This document shows positions 19,898 through 31,589 of a DNA stretch of 64,000 nt, piece by piece. The position numbers and the translations under genes were made by a program. The number at the start of each line of letters is the position of its first letter. Within the stretch, counting starts at the first letter, position 1. The notes under the pieces are model-generated. The model made no database searches, was not told the origin of the DNA, and was given only the letters and a program-made list of their open reading frames with translations. This DNA is from Gracilaria gracilis (taxonomy: Eukaryota; Rhodophyta; Florideophyceae; Gracilariales; Gracilariaceae): the NCBI GenBank assembly GCA_030374805.1, contig JARGSG010000053.1:62001-126000 (forward strand), written 5' to 3'.

Positions 19898-21359
19898 GGC
19901 GGCGGGCGTGGTGCAGTGGTGATGGTGGTGAAGCGCTGATGGTGGTGAAGTGGTGAATGGCGGTGTAATCTGCGTGAGCGGCCGTGTTGGTGTAGCGACT
20001 CGGCGTGGCCGCCGGTTTTGGCGCGCTTTTCGCTTCTGTTGGTGCGCAGCCGTTCGCGCGCTTTGCGTCGCCAAGTTTGCGAAGATCCCCCTGTGAATTA
20101 CAGTATCATACATTATCGGTTTTGTGAGATCTCGTGCGATCAAAATCAGATATTAGGTCAATGGACACAAGCTGTCACTATGATTGGGCAAAACAGTGTA
20201 TGACACTAGAACGATTGGCTGCTAGTTCGCCATGTGTTCAATTTTGCTCATGTGTAGCATGATGCAAATAAGAAAGAGTGGATTACGACGCATTATTGAA
20301 ACACTCACTCTGTAGCTACAAGTATATCCTAAAACATACTGTTTGAGGTTTTATCTCAACATTGTACTGTATCTGGTTTTGAGGCGGTTACTGTCAGGTT
20401 AGCTCCATTAGCGTACTGTACATACGGCTGGGCCTTTGACGACAACAATGAACCAGCGCTTAAGTTAACTTCACTGCGGGCGCAGAGTATCGTACTATAG
20501 TCCTTGGCCAGGAAGCAAAGCCATCATCATAATCTTGGACGACCATTATTCCTTGCCTAACTTATTGCACTTTTCGATCTCACGCCAACAAAACAGTACG
20601 AGAATAGCGTCACACGCTTTGCCTGGCCCCCAGTCGTCGCTGAATTGAATCAACGGTGCTATCTGGTCACAGAGCATACATTTGTCACCTGGTTATAACC
20701 AAACTACTCTACGAATCAGTGCTATAGTCTCCACTCCATCTGGAACAGGTGACGAACGATTTAGCCCGCTTTACGGTGTTAGAAAACATGACAGCTGAAC
20801 CAAAACCGAAAACTGGAAAGGAACAATTACGAAAGGATGATGTGAACGACAATGACAACGCTTCAGGCTGTGCCACAACACTCACTTTCGTCCTCACGTC
20901 GCATTCATGTGAGAGTGAATACCTGGCGACATGAATCCGTCAGCTGTGACACGGGGCTGATGTGATGCTGTTTCTCCTTCCGTTCGTCACTTCTTCACCT
21001 CGTCGGGTTGAGAAAAGCTGGAGCCCTTCGAACGGGTTATGACCGTAGCACACGGCGCAAAATGAAACGTTCACGGACACATGGCTACCGTTCAATGCAA
21101 CTCCCACCATGTGCAATGCAGAACGTATTCCCAAAGCTACATCATTGCATTCACTTCCACTTTCCCCGGCTGTGTAGATATTGCTTCGGGAAGGCTCTGC
21201 TCGTGGACAGTGACGAAACAAAGCCATCAAACTCATTTCTTCTAGCGGCATCTTCTCTTCATCTTGGCTCTTCACAAACCTGCCAACCTTTTCTTCAACA
21301 ACCGCGTTGCCGATCTTTCTGTCTCGGATGAGCATTCAGGGCAACGGAGCAACTACATC
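19898..21359. other. intergenic, nothing assignable
   Basis: Contains the third copy of the dispersed motif at 20495-20537. Several short frames occur on both strands without support. Confidence 0.4.
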
Positions 21360-21806
21360 ATGAACAACCTGCCTAGGCTATCAGGCTTCAAGCGGAGCAA
21401 ACCGCCAACACCACAGATTGACTTTGAAGCCAGATCTCCCATGCTAAGTCCTCCCAACTCGCCGGGACCATCACCCGCCAAACACCGTAGAGGTAATGAC
21501 CGGCTTCGCATCGATGTTGAAACCATCAACTACCGGTGGAGAAGACGCGCGGTATCCTTGGCTGAAACGCCCCGCTTTCTGAATGATATACCCGGATACG
21601 AGAAACAAACTATCCCGCAATTGCTTGCTTCCCTTGGGTTCCCTGAGTATTTGGAACGTGGCGATCCGTACGCGCTAACCACACAGATTGGGGGTGACTT
21701 TTGGACCCCGGCCGTAGATGCGTATATCCGTAAGCAGCGTGGGGTGCATTCTTCGTGCGAAAATAGGCCGCCGAATGGTAATGTATACGATCTCGATGAT
21801 GTCTAG
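21360..21806 (+). CDS. hypothetical protein with proline-rich N-terminus
   Basis: A 148-residue frame from ATG 21360 (MNNLPRLSGFKRSKPP). Residues 15-45 are Pro/Ser-rich (SPMLSPPNSPGPSPAKHRRG). The C-terminal part is a compact, non-repetitive region with aromatic residues (LPEYL-like motif, GGDFWTPAVDAYIRKQ). I do not recognise it. The start is a choice among two Met codons; the frame is also open upstream to 21264. It could be a short host gene or a fragment. Confidence 0.4.
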   Translation: MNNLPRLSGFKRSKPPTPQIDFEARSPMLSPPNSPGPSPAKHRRGNDRLRIDVETINYRWRRRAVSLAETPRFLNDIPGYEKQTIPQLLASLGFPEYLERGDPYALTTQIGGDFWTPAVDAYIRKQRGVHSSCENRPPNGNVYDLDDV

Positions 21807-23266
21807 GAGTGCCTTCGGATTGGGGAGGGTGATGTAGTAAATCCCTTTTGGCCAACGGTACATGTTGTTCACCCGACAGCAGTTGGAATGGATCCATTGC
21901 TTTCAGGATGCGGTTGGGTTTACTTCAGCCATAGCTCCTTCCTTCTTCTTTATGCGGCTCTATGAATCATATGGGGAGCTAAACCGAATCATTTGCTCGT
22001 ATGGGATCAACTTTAAAATGACCTCTTAATTCACACCGTAGATTGATGTACGGTAGAAAGGACAAGAAATTAAATGTGCTGTGTGATATGCAAAGCTGAA
22101 ATGCGAGTTGACTCTCATCTTCGATCCCACACTGATTGTGTTGTGCTCCAGTGTTGTGGAGGTAGAACGTTACATATCCAATCAGTTGTAGCAACGGTAG
22201 CCATGTACAACAACACAGGAAGTAGACGGAGAGATGAGCAGAGAGACAGCACCTCTCGCGTGTGCGGTGACGTGTGCGGTGACGTCAGAGCTTTCGTCGA
22301 CCTTAACCGTTTTGGGACGGCAAAAGCTTATGACCTATGTAGATAGACATAAGCACAGCCAATGAGCATGCGAAGAAAATAACGCAATTGGCAGCTCGCA
22401 ATGCAGTCCTGACAGTGGAAGTTAAAAGGCCGCAGTGCACATTCGAGCAGTTGCGATGCCGACCAATGTGAGAATGAGCTGAGTAACTCATTGTCTCGCA
22501 CCATGAACGGTGCGAGGCCGCGCAGCTTTGATTCAGCTCCCCGCCTTGTGGAAAAGAAAGTCAGCAGCCCACGATCTCCGACGCAACCTCCGGTTCATAG
22601 CTTCCAAATTGCAGTCAGGCATCTGACCTGCTGTTACGGGTAGCTTGTGAAGCACACCTGACTAGGAACGTTAACGAGGGCTAACGTTAACTCCCAGCGC
22701 AGTGTACACTATGTTATAGTTAACAACAATTCGCGCTGGCTCAAAGAGCCTCTTGAGCATCGGGCCTTCCAGATTCGTTATTTGCACAGGTACATAACCT
22801 TGTGTAAGAGCCATAACTGAACGGCCCATCACGACAACTCAAACAAAAATGCCAGGCTTACGTATCTTTTTTCTCTCGACTCGAGAACAGTTGCACGGTT
22901 GGCAGAAGTAGGGTTAACCTTACTGTATGCTAATAAGAGGATGCCTTCACTTCGGAGTCCTGCTGTTTGCATGCAGCTAACGTTCTAACCTTATTGCCTA
23001 AGCGAATCCTTAGTGGTCACATATTAGCTGCAATACCGCTGAACGTGAACAACAGCTCAGCAGCGATACTAATGGGACATGTGATTACCATTGTCCTCTC
23101 CCGTCAATCAGTGTATCCGGCCGCGCGAGTAATAAATTCTGGTAACTTTACATACCAACTGTTGTCAGTGTGTCCTGACTTCCGTGTCGAACCACAACTC
23201 GTCTTTATGCAATTCATTATCGTATAGTATCAATCCTGTGGAAGCGCAGCCGCTCAACCCACTTCT
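21807..23266. other. intergenic, nothing assignable
   Basis: A duplicated GTGCGGTGACGT word at about 22262-22285 ends in a TGACGTCA palindrome (22280-22287), which would suit a bZIP factor but is short enough to be chance. Confidence 0.35.
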
Positions 23267-24682
23267 ATGGCACAAGGAACGACCTTTGATCAAATTAGGC
23301 TTGCACCAATGTTGTTCCTTCTCCTCATTGCATTCCTGGTGTCAAAACCTCATCCGGTTTCTGCTGAAGATGTTCAACCGCCTTTTGGCCATCCGTTATG
23401 GCCAATTCCTCGCTACCTATCTCTTTCAACCAACTCATCCACAGCTGCTAGACTTCGCTCTGACCCCGAACAACGAGCAGCAGCTCAGAGAGGCTTTCAG
23501 ATGTTGCAAGCATTAGTCAATCTGTTTGATGAACGCCTGGAAAATAGCGACTCACCATGCAACCTTCATGGTTCAACGGAATGGGTGGAATTCGCACCCG
23601 ATGCTGCTATAAAGCGACAAATTCCGCACCAGTCTTTCGACAACACATGCCCCATGCAAATTGTAATGACCGAGGCCGTGGAGGCACAAGAACTGCCGGA
23701 AACCCTGCAGCGTAATGCCCTCGCGATTATCAGCGATTTTGTTAACGCAACATGGAAAGCAATCAGCTCCATCGATGATAATCCTGTCAAACGGGGTGTT
23801 CAGAAATGGGCAGGAAACTATGCCCAGTCCAATTGGTCCTTAGCTAAAGGTTCGCAAAGATGCTCTTTGCAAACCTTTTCTGCATATCGCGTGAACAACC
23901 GACTGTACGCCCGCGCTTCGATGACCAATCACCCGGTTGAAAAGAACGTTCCGGACTATCAACGAATGTATGTTGAAGAGTGGGTTCGAGATGACCTGAA
24001 CAACAGCTTGGCCATGATACAGCCGCGACTAATCGTAGATGATGACGGACAAATAGCTCGAGGTCCTTGGGAACGGTCTACTACTCTTTTCTCCCGTTGG
24101 GCAAACAGAAATCCTGTTGCTTCCCACACCATGCAGCGAGACGACAATCCGGCATGGATAGAAGCTTTGCGACTTAATGACCTAAACATCCAACAAGCTG
24201 ATGATTCTCTGGTACCATCGAATGTCGCGATTCTGGTCCTACCACTTGTTATGACCGTTGTCCCTGGGACATTCTTCGGTGGAAGCAGTACTCTGTCCAT
24301 TTTGTTGTATATGTTGTTTACTGATGTACTATCAGTCTTACCGTTCCTCATCAAAGGAGTAGAGCTCACGCAAGCGGGGAAGGGGGGTACAGTGGAAACT
24401 GTAGCTTACCATTTGGGAAATGGAACTTTCGGCGAAATCGAAGTTTGGTCGGTTTCATGCGTAGGCAAGTCCCAGTTCAAGAAGATCGGGATCATTTTTA
24501 TTACTATTGCGCTTGTTTCCATAGTTATTGGAGTTACTCTGGAAATAGTTGCAGTCCGACTACTGAGGTCAAGGAGGGCACGCATTGCAAAAGGCAAGAA
24601 ACACGCAGAGATTGAGGACAGCTTTGGTTTACTCGACAAAGAAAGGCAACGATACCACAGGTACAGTGATTCGGTGGTATGA
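23267..24682 (+). CDS. secreted-pathway membrane protein, unknown family
   Basis: A 471-residue protein. A hydrophobic stretch at residues 14-33 (LAPMLFLLLIAFLV) looks like a signal peptide or signal anchor. A large lumenal region of about 285 residues with several N-x-S/T sites follows. Two closely spaced hydrophobic helices lie at about 318-362, and a last transmembrane helix at about 407-434, before a basic tail of 38 residues (RSRRARIAKGKKHAEIED). The topology suggests an exposed N-terminal domain anchored by the C-terminal half. The frame is intact, with long stretches of good coding character. No family is recognised. Confidence 0.75.
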   Translation: MAQGTTFDQIRLAPMLFLLLIAFLVSKPHPVSAEDVQPPFGHPLWPIPRYLSLSTNSSTAARLRSDPEQRAAAQRGFQMLQALVNLFDERLENSDSPCNLHGSTEWVEFAPDAAIKRQIPHQSFDNTCPMQIVMTEAVEAQELPETLQRNALAIISDFVNATWKAISSIDDNPVKRGVQKWAGNYAQSNWSLAKGSQRCSLQTFSAYRVNNRLYARASMTNHPVEKNVPDYQRMYVEEWVRDDLNNSLAMIQPRLIVDDDGQIARGPWERSTTLFSRWANRNPVASHTMQRDDNPAWIEALRLNDLNIQQADDSLVPSNVAILVLPLVMTVVPGTFFGGSSTLSILLYMLFTDVLSVLPFLIKGVELTQAGKGGTVETVAYHLGNGTFGEIEVWSVSCVGKSQFKKIGIIFITIALVSIVIGVTLEIVAVRLLRSRRARIAKGKKHAEIEDSFGLLDKERQRYHRYSDSVV

Positions 24683-27183
24683 GAATGCCGCGTAATATGA
24701 ATGGGTTTTCCATGGCACAGCAGAAGTAGATTTATTTGAGCAAATTAGGCACTAAGTGCTACATCATGACCTGGCCAATGCTGAAATCAGCTTGGCCGAT
24801 CTTCATCAGTTGGTCTGTCGACCAACGATCTCTACTTTGGTTATTATGTTCATCAAGGATCTCAGAACTCTTTGTTCTTCGCCGTTTTGTAACACGTTTT
24901 ACTGCCCGCCCACCACACCCGGGAACAGTATGTGTCTTCTGGATCATACTGCAGGAGCTCAGTTCTTCTGAGCTTCAAGCGACATGCTTTCTAAGCTATC
25001 GCAATCCCTTTCTCCAGAGCCGTAAAGATCTGTCGCTCGGCAACAGCCTTGGAGCGAACAATAATATCTTCGTTATAAGAATGCAAGCGCGGTCTATGAG
25101 CTGAAGACCTTCAATTATGAGGCCATAGAGGGTATTCTGCATATATAAGGGGTTCAACCAACTTTGGTTCAGGGTTGTGCATCAGAGTTTGGAGAAGAAA
25201 GCTTCTCATACAGAAGATTCGTTCAGTTATGTGCAAGGTTAACAAGAACGAAGTGGTTCTATAGCTGTTGGATGCAGGTATGCATAGGGTATGAAACCTG
25301 GTGCCACTTGCGCATGATATTGGAAAGTCTTGGAGGGTGGCGCCATTTATGAGCGCCGTCATCGCTTTAAGAACAAGGGGGGCTTGGTTGTCTGTGTAAG
25401 TGTACATAAGATGACAGCGGATGTATGGGATTGAACCGTTTAGCGAAATGGCAGCTTGAGAAATAGCTTGCTCTCGTATGTTGCCGCACGCTGTAGCTGA
25501 AAAAGGAGAGGACAGGGTACATGATGGAGAAACAAGGATGCGAGGTACCGTTGGTACCAACGGTACAAGAGAGAATCTGTCTCTACTGCCTCATGTTGCA
25601 CCACGTCCTTATGATAAAATGGTGCAATCACTGCTTCGATAGATCTGCTCGACATGTCCGCACCCTATATGTCATTCACAGTGACAGCCGCACATGTTTC
25701 GCGCAGTAGTTGCGCCACCAGTGGTTGGAGACAGTGATGGGAGGAAATGTCAAGCGGTGCGACCGCGGCTATACGAAAGGCGCGGCGCCGTTAACAAACA
25801 GCTGGATGCGGCTGGCTGGACTGCGTGGCCGGGCTGTTGATGGTGGACAGGAGCTCGTAGAGCGACAGCTGCTAAACGGCGGCACTCCATCGATGACGGA
25901 CCGGACAACTGAGTGATGAGACTTGTGACGGAGGCAGCTGTGAAGACGCTTATCGAATATGCATAGCAAGAAGAGCGTTGATGCAGCTATTGCGCCCAGG
26001 GTTACGCCAATAAGAAGCGTGTTGGGCAGCTTGATGTGCGTGTATGGTGTGATGCGCAGAGCGTGGAACAGAGAGACTTGGTAATGTGGAGAGGAAGATA
26101 CGTACAAATCGCTGTATGTGTTGAAGGAACAACAAGAGGGACCAGTGTCGATACTGCCGGGGTGTGAGGTGTAAGAGAGGAGACGAGAGCGTAAGTGATG
26201 GAAGACTTAAACGGTGTGGCAGTTGTTGATGTGGTGAGCGTGGAGAATTGGGGGCAAGAAGAATCAGCGCTGCGTGTTCACAATGACATTCTGGATGTGC
26301 TTGCTCTGGATGATGAAAAGAGTCAGAAGCGAAAGTATGTCAAGCGCTTGTGGAGCAACCAAGCCGATACAATGCGCGAAGGTGGCGGAGAGGGTCTCTG
26401 TGAATGCTGATGGTGGAGAAAACAGAAAGAGCGAAGAGCGGATATGGTGCCTCGGAGGCGCGAAGAGGAAAGGTGGCATGGATCAAGCAGGGTGAAGCTT
26501 CACCATGGCGCAAACGGGCATGGCGCGAACAAGATGGCTTCACGGAGTTGCGTATCGCATCGCAGCCGTCCAAGGCAAGGCGTGCGCCAGCTGACGAACG
26601 AGCGTTGCGCGGTAGCGTTTCACCCTTGGTATATATAGCGGCGGCTATTTACCCTAGTAGCTCTACACAGTAGAGGGAGCTTCCGCGGGTGAGCCCACGC
26701 AGTTCATCAGATCACTGAGCTCGTTTGGCAGATCTTCGCTGAGTTGGCGCCAACAAGCTTTGCTATGGCATTGTTGAACAGCACGTCATCGCCACAACGT
26801 TACACGTGCAACACGTACTTCCAAACCTATGAGTTGGAGGACGTGTCCACTTGTGTAGTACGTGTATATACGTGTACATAGATATCATTCCCGCACATCT
26901 GCTCAAAGATCGAGGCCACCATCTATCCTCTACAAACCCTCGTTCCAGTTTGACGTTTTGCTTGCTTTGCTTGCCCTCTGTTCTCATCTCTAGTAGTTCT
27001 TGCGATTAACGGAACTAGTCACTTCAGGAGACAACCAGCAATGAGAATTTATTGTCCACCCTAACATCTGAGATCTGAGAGATACTAATGTGTTGGGCGA
27101 GAGAAAAAGAGAAGATCAATACAAACCAAACATGCAACTCGCAAGAGAGCTACAACATGGTGCAGTATTCACAACTCTCACAA
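24683..27183. other. 2.5 kb with no confident gene
   Basis: The longest minus-strand frame (25111-25560) opens with TTG rather than ATG. A hydrophobic minus-strand frame near 25769-26107 is isolated. The segment has a perfect 22-bp palindrome at 25545-25566. An intron-containing gene could be hidden here, but I cannot support one. Confidence 0.35.
25545..25566. repeat. 22-bp perfect palindrome
   Basis: GTACCGTTGGT followed by its exact complement ACCAACGGTAC. The half-site GGTACCGTTGGTA also occurs near 158-170. Confidence 0.8.
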
Positions 27184-27642
27184 TCAGCAATGGTAGCCCC
27201 CAAGAATGGGTACGAAGGGGTCTTGCGCAGCATCCAGAAACACCATCTCAGCCGCGCGCATCGTCTGCTCCATATGATCATCACCCAAGCAAGTCTGTTG
27301 CGCTTGGCAAACGAGCTTTGTAATAACGTCATTGTCAGGCGCTCCCATTGTCTCGAAAGGCGCACAAATTGTGTCCATGTCAAAGATTGATACTTCCAAT
27401 TGAGTGCTGCACAGCTCCCTCAAATCTTGTCCCACTTCCTCATCATCGATCCGTAGAGAGCAAGCGCATAGTAGAAGGCGCTCAATAAACTTCGGTTTAC
27501 AAAGAACCGCATCTCTTAATTTGGTAGATGAAGCCAGTTGGGCTCTCTTCACAGAAACATCATCGATGACCGACTTCGGCAACGTTGAACCCAATGCGAC
27601 GGCCACAATCATCGCCAAAGCCCAGAATGTTACCATTTTCAT
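27184..27642 (-). CDS. small secreted protein with eight cysteines
   Basis: A 152-residue protein starting MKMVTFWALAMIVAVALGS, a textbook signal peptide of about 19 residues. The mature part has eight cysteines, an even number that suits disulfide bonding, with paired spacing CAC and CQAQQTC and a C-terminal HC. It is acidic overall. No transmembrane segment follows the signal, so export is expected. It has no relative in the window, and I do not recognise the family. Confidence 0.65.
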   Translation of the reverse strand: MKMVTFWALAMIVAVALGSTLPKSVIDDVSVKRAQLASSTKLRDAVLCKPKFIERLLLCACSLRIDDEEVGQDLRELCSTQLEVSIFDMDTICAPFETMGAPDNDVITKLVCQAQQTCLGDDHMEQTMRAAEMVFLDAAQDPFVPILGGYHC

Positions 27643-30290
27643 ATTGAAACGAAACGACTTGAGAATAAAACTTTGTGAACTTGATCAGATGAGAGTTGAG
27701 TTGACCAGGCCGATGGATCTCGGTTCCATCCCGACTGTCTTGACGTTTGCCTCCTTAAGTACGCTCGAAGAACTCCAGAACACAGTTTGGCATGCGATAC
27801 TCTTGGAAGCCGTTTCGCATTCCATGTAAACGTCAGCAAGGCAATGCGTTTTGCTTTCTACGCACCGTCAGGTTTTTGGGGCCATACTTATTCTCGCAGC
27901 TCCGTCGTGTGGCTGCGTAAAAATGTGACAGAGTTACCTATAGAGTATCTCGCGAGCTGAGCCTGAAGTGGAATGCCTAGCGCAAAGCATTCTACCAATT
28001 CACCGGTTCTTTTGAAACCCATCACCTTCTAACAACTGTTGGGCATCCCATTTCTCTCTCAAGTTCCATTGACGAGTTTCTCTTAAAACATAGTTCCCTG
28101 CAAGTTGCTGCTACTTGAGGCGACAAACCGAGCGACGAGCGAAAAGGATTTAGTGTCAGGCGGAGTAAAGAATGCTTAGTAAGGAAGAATTGGTAGCATG
28201 GGAACCACCTATCCCGGATAAAAACACCGGCAACAACAATGATAATCTCAAACGTAACTTTATACAATATAAAACTGAAAACCGCCATGACTTGTGCAAC
28301 CAAGGTAACGTAGGGTGCCCTAAATGTGGGAAATGTGCTGCAATGTGGGATACAATATCTGATGTTTTTTCGCAGTTTTGCAGTACCAGACTTCGCTTTC
28401 GACCGAAAGTACGTTGCTTGCCTTCTTACTACGAAGCTTGTAGAGAACCAGTACTCTTGGTTTTTTTCTTGTTGAACGCACAGAAAGAAGAGCTTTCTAT
28501 CGACTAGCTTCCCAGCACAAACACCTGGACACTTATTATACCATTTCTGTCTAACTACAAAGAAGAGGACATAATCGGGCCGTTCTGCAGTTTTGAAGAA
28601 GCAATCTGTTCAATTTTTCAATGTGAAAGCGAGGCACACATGGCCAACTATGAGCATTCCGCATTAGGGCACCTACCCTTCTTTTTACCCCTCAAAACAG
28701 TAGAAATTTGCCTATTTCCCAAGTTACGGCACATGTATAGTATACATGTGTACCTTGGTTTAAAGCACTAGTAGTTTTTGGTTTATTGCACGTCATTGCC
28801 GATTTTCAGTTTTTCTGCGCCGAAACAGTGCCGTACTTCTGTTTCGAGAGAAGAATACAAGTTTCAATGTCTTCCGACTCATAAATCACATTCAGCTGAA
28901 GTCCTGAGAAAAGCACAGAATTGCATAGAATACAGTTACATTCGAGAAGATGAATGGTTTGTCATTCTTTCTACATGGTGCGACAATGAGACAGCTTTCA
29001 CTCTGTATCGTTCCAATGATGCACCTTCCATGAGGTTGTGAGCACCACTCGTGCGACGATCGGAAGACGATCGGGAGAATCCTGAGGACCAAGCATGTCT
29101 CGCTTGGCTGCCCTGTACGTGTACACGCCGTGACGTGGCTGGTGTGATGAATTCGCTCACACACATTGTAGTTGTCGTGTTTGGAGCGGGGCTTGTGTAC
29201 GTAGCGTATTGTTGGCGACAGAGTTGATACGTAGTACGTACGTAAGGTGATGCGTGACGGTGAGACTTGAAGGTGAACAAGAAGGTGCGAGACATGAGAC
29301 GATCTCGAGAGAAAACGTTCATGAAGATATGTTGAAGGAATTGTTTTCACCGTGCTAGAACAAGAAGAAAACGCCTTTGCTCAAGGCCTGCAACCCCATA
29401 AAACATGTCAGACTGGGCTTGATGGATGAGGCCGGAACAGTCGTCGAATCCACGTTACTCGACAGGTCATGCCGAAAGGGGCATAGTTTCGGTACATGTC
29501 TCGTTGCGAAAGAAGTGAGAAAATAGGAGAATGCTTTACAAAGCAAAAGTAGCTACAAGTGTAAAGGTGTGGAAGGCATACACAGAGATAAACCAAATGA
29601 ACACTTTGACCAGATCGGCGGAGGTGTATTGTTCCCATAATCATGCTCAGCATGACGTTCTCAACGTCGTGCACGATGCCCCATAGACGCCCCATCACCA
29701 TCTCTAGACTGAGGCGGTTTTCCAACACTTGCTTCACTTGGTCAAGACACATCGGGTCTCTTGCGGCTCCATTCAGTGTTAAGTCTCCTGGAAGTACGAC
29801 ACGAAGTGAAACTCCATGATACACTAATACACGAGTCACTCACGTTTGACTCTACCATACTATGACGGAGATTTTTCTGCATTCCTCTTAGAAGGTCTAG
29901 TTGAAGTGAAGGAATTAAATTTTGCCCATTGCTTCTGCCACGATTCAATTCGGGCTCTTGTTGCAAAGCTTTATCCCAAGCCTTCCAACCAGAACTTCAA
30001 TTCAATAACATCTGATGTGACGTGTTTCCATGTCAGTGGATTCCTTCATGCATTCTAAACAAGCCAACACATACCATGAGAGGCACGATTCAGGCCTAGC
30101 TGAATTCATGTGGAATGTCATCTGTTCAGGCCCGTTCCTAGTGTTGCTGGGACCACTCGTTTGGCATACTTGACCTGGATAGCTCGTATCGAACTTCACC
30201 TCTCGTCAGGCGTACAGAGTTTGCTCTCGTTCCGAGGAACTTTCTCACTGCGGCGTTCCTGATACTCTTTCGCTTTGGATAACATTAAGA
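27643..30290. other. 2.6 kb with no confident gene
   Basis: Frames on both strands (28022-28300 minus with a hydrophobic start; 28172-28507 plus; 28892-29350 and 29408-29839 minus) overlap each other or lack supporting signals. I leave them uncalled. Confidence 0.35.
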
Positions 30291-31589
30291 ATGAGCAATC
30301 ATGTATCCATTGAAGAATGCAATTATTCTGCGTTAAATGAATCACTGCAGACTAGGCCTGTACCCGGAGAACAAATGAGGAACCATCCAAGAGAAGAAAA
30401 GGAGACAATCTGTCCCAATGCTCCTTCTCTTAACATGACAGGAGCACCTAAGGTCGCCCCCGGCCGAGAACGAAAACATAGCACCAAATGTCAGCACAAG
30501 CGTCGTCCACTTCGACAAGCCACTGCTCAAGAAGATGACACCCGCTCCAAATCTCGAGGAAGAAAGAAAAGGAGGCCAAAAAGAAATGTATCTGCTCTTG
30601 CTGAGAGCCGAAACGATCGAGGCAAGCAGAACATATCGTCACAGAATGAGGGAAATCCGGAGCCGAAGAAGCGACGTCGTGAAACTGAGACCGATTATGA
30701 GTCTCGAAACCTGGACAAGGACTTCGGAAGGACGAAGAAGTTGGGCGTGGCAAAGCGCCAACCAAACAGAAAAATTCCGAGATCCACAAAAAAGGAAGGG
30801 CTTGGATCCGTGACGAAGAAGCGACTTCGGGATGCCTCCGCCCAGAATAACACCAATACTGCTTCGTCTCGGAAGGAAAGAAGAAACGCTGGCAGAATGA
30901 AAGAGCTGGCTTCTGCAAAACGCCAACCGAGCCGGAGTGCTACGAGGAAACCGCAGGAGGAAACGCGCAGGTATGTGAAACGAAAGCAAGGCCAAGAATC
31001 TGGTGCACGGGGGAGCTCCAACACATTGCGTTCTGTACGTAGAACAAAAATGGTAGGGGCACCCCAAGAAGTAGTCCCGAAGATCGACAAGTTGCCGATT
31101 TCTACTGTGGGTTTCTCGGCGAAGGATAGACCCAAATCGCGACCACGGAAGCTTCGTGAGAACCCTGTCCAGCAGGACGCCAAACCTGTTCAGTCTCGAA
31201 AACGACGACGAAGGAAGGAAAGCCAGCGACTGAGCTCGCCGCCTATGCTGGGCTCTGACTCATTTACATCGATGAAAAATCCAGATGCCGTCGAAGGTGG
31301 GTTGGTGGAGCAATCACCTGCAACTTGTGGTAAACAGTCATGGATGAAAGAAAGCATTTGTTCTTCAGCAGACCACGCGGGGTCGTTTCATGCTGGGTCG
31401 AGAACTTGGTTTTCTGGACTCCAAGTCAAACAGCGACTGTATGAAAACCAGGAGAGTTTCACTGGAATGGAGGATGATAGTGACTCCCATTCTCTTCAAG
31501 GACAGCTTGAGCAGTACATGAGAGAGGAAGATGGCGACTACATCATGAAAATTGACGATGATTTGGTTATGTTTCCAGTCGATCAATAG
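30291..31589 (+). CDS. very basic repeat protein, probably nuclear
   Basis: A 432-residue protein. Residues 50-325 are extremely Lys/Arg-rich with several nuclear-localisation-like clusters (RKKRRPKR, KKRRRE, RKRRRRKE). Two imperfect repeats of about 58 residues share the core K-L/E-L-x-x-AKRQP. The last 100 residues change character to mixed and then strongly acidic (EDDSDSHSLQG, then an Asp-rich end). There is no DNA-binding fold that I recognise. The charge split suggests a basic nucleic-acid-binding body and an acidic tail, which is inference from composition. The frame is intact from a well-placed ATG to a TAG. Confidence 0.6.
   Translation: MSNHVSIEECNYSALNESLQTRPVPGEQMRNHPREEKETICPNAPSLNMTGAPKVAPGRERKHSTKCQHKRRPLRQATAQEDDTRSKSRGRKKRRPKRNVSALAESRNDRGKQNISSQNEGNPEPKKRRRETETDYESRNLDKDFGRTKKLGVAKRQPNRKIPRSTKKEGLGSVTKKRLRDASAQNNTNTASSRKERRNAGRMKELASAKRQPSRSATRKPQEETRRYVKRKQGQESGARGSSNTLRSVRRTKMVGAPQEVVPKIDKLPISTVGFSAKDRPKSRPRKLRENPVQQDAKPVQSRKRRRRKESQRLSSPPMLGSDSFTSMKNPDAVEGGLVEQSPATCGKQSWMKESICSSADHAGSFHAGSRTWFSGLQVKQRLYENQESFTGMEDDSDSHSLQGQLEQYMREEDGDYIMKIDDDLVMFPVDQ

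Noticed and set aside
22280..22287. TGACGTCA bZIP/CRE site as a regulatory feature
   Set aside because: An eight-base match in 64 kb is expected by chance about once, and no gene start is nearby.
24683..30290. Several medium-length frames as genes (25111-25560, 25769-26107, 28022-28303, 28892-29350, 29408-29839)
   Set aside because: Most overlap others on the opposite strand or start with non-ATG codons, and none has a motif, signal peptide or paralogue that would decide.
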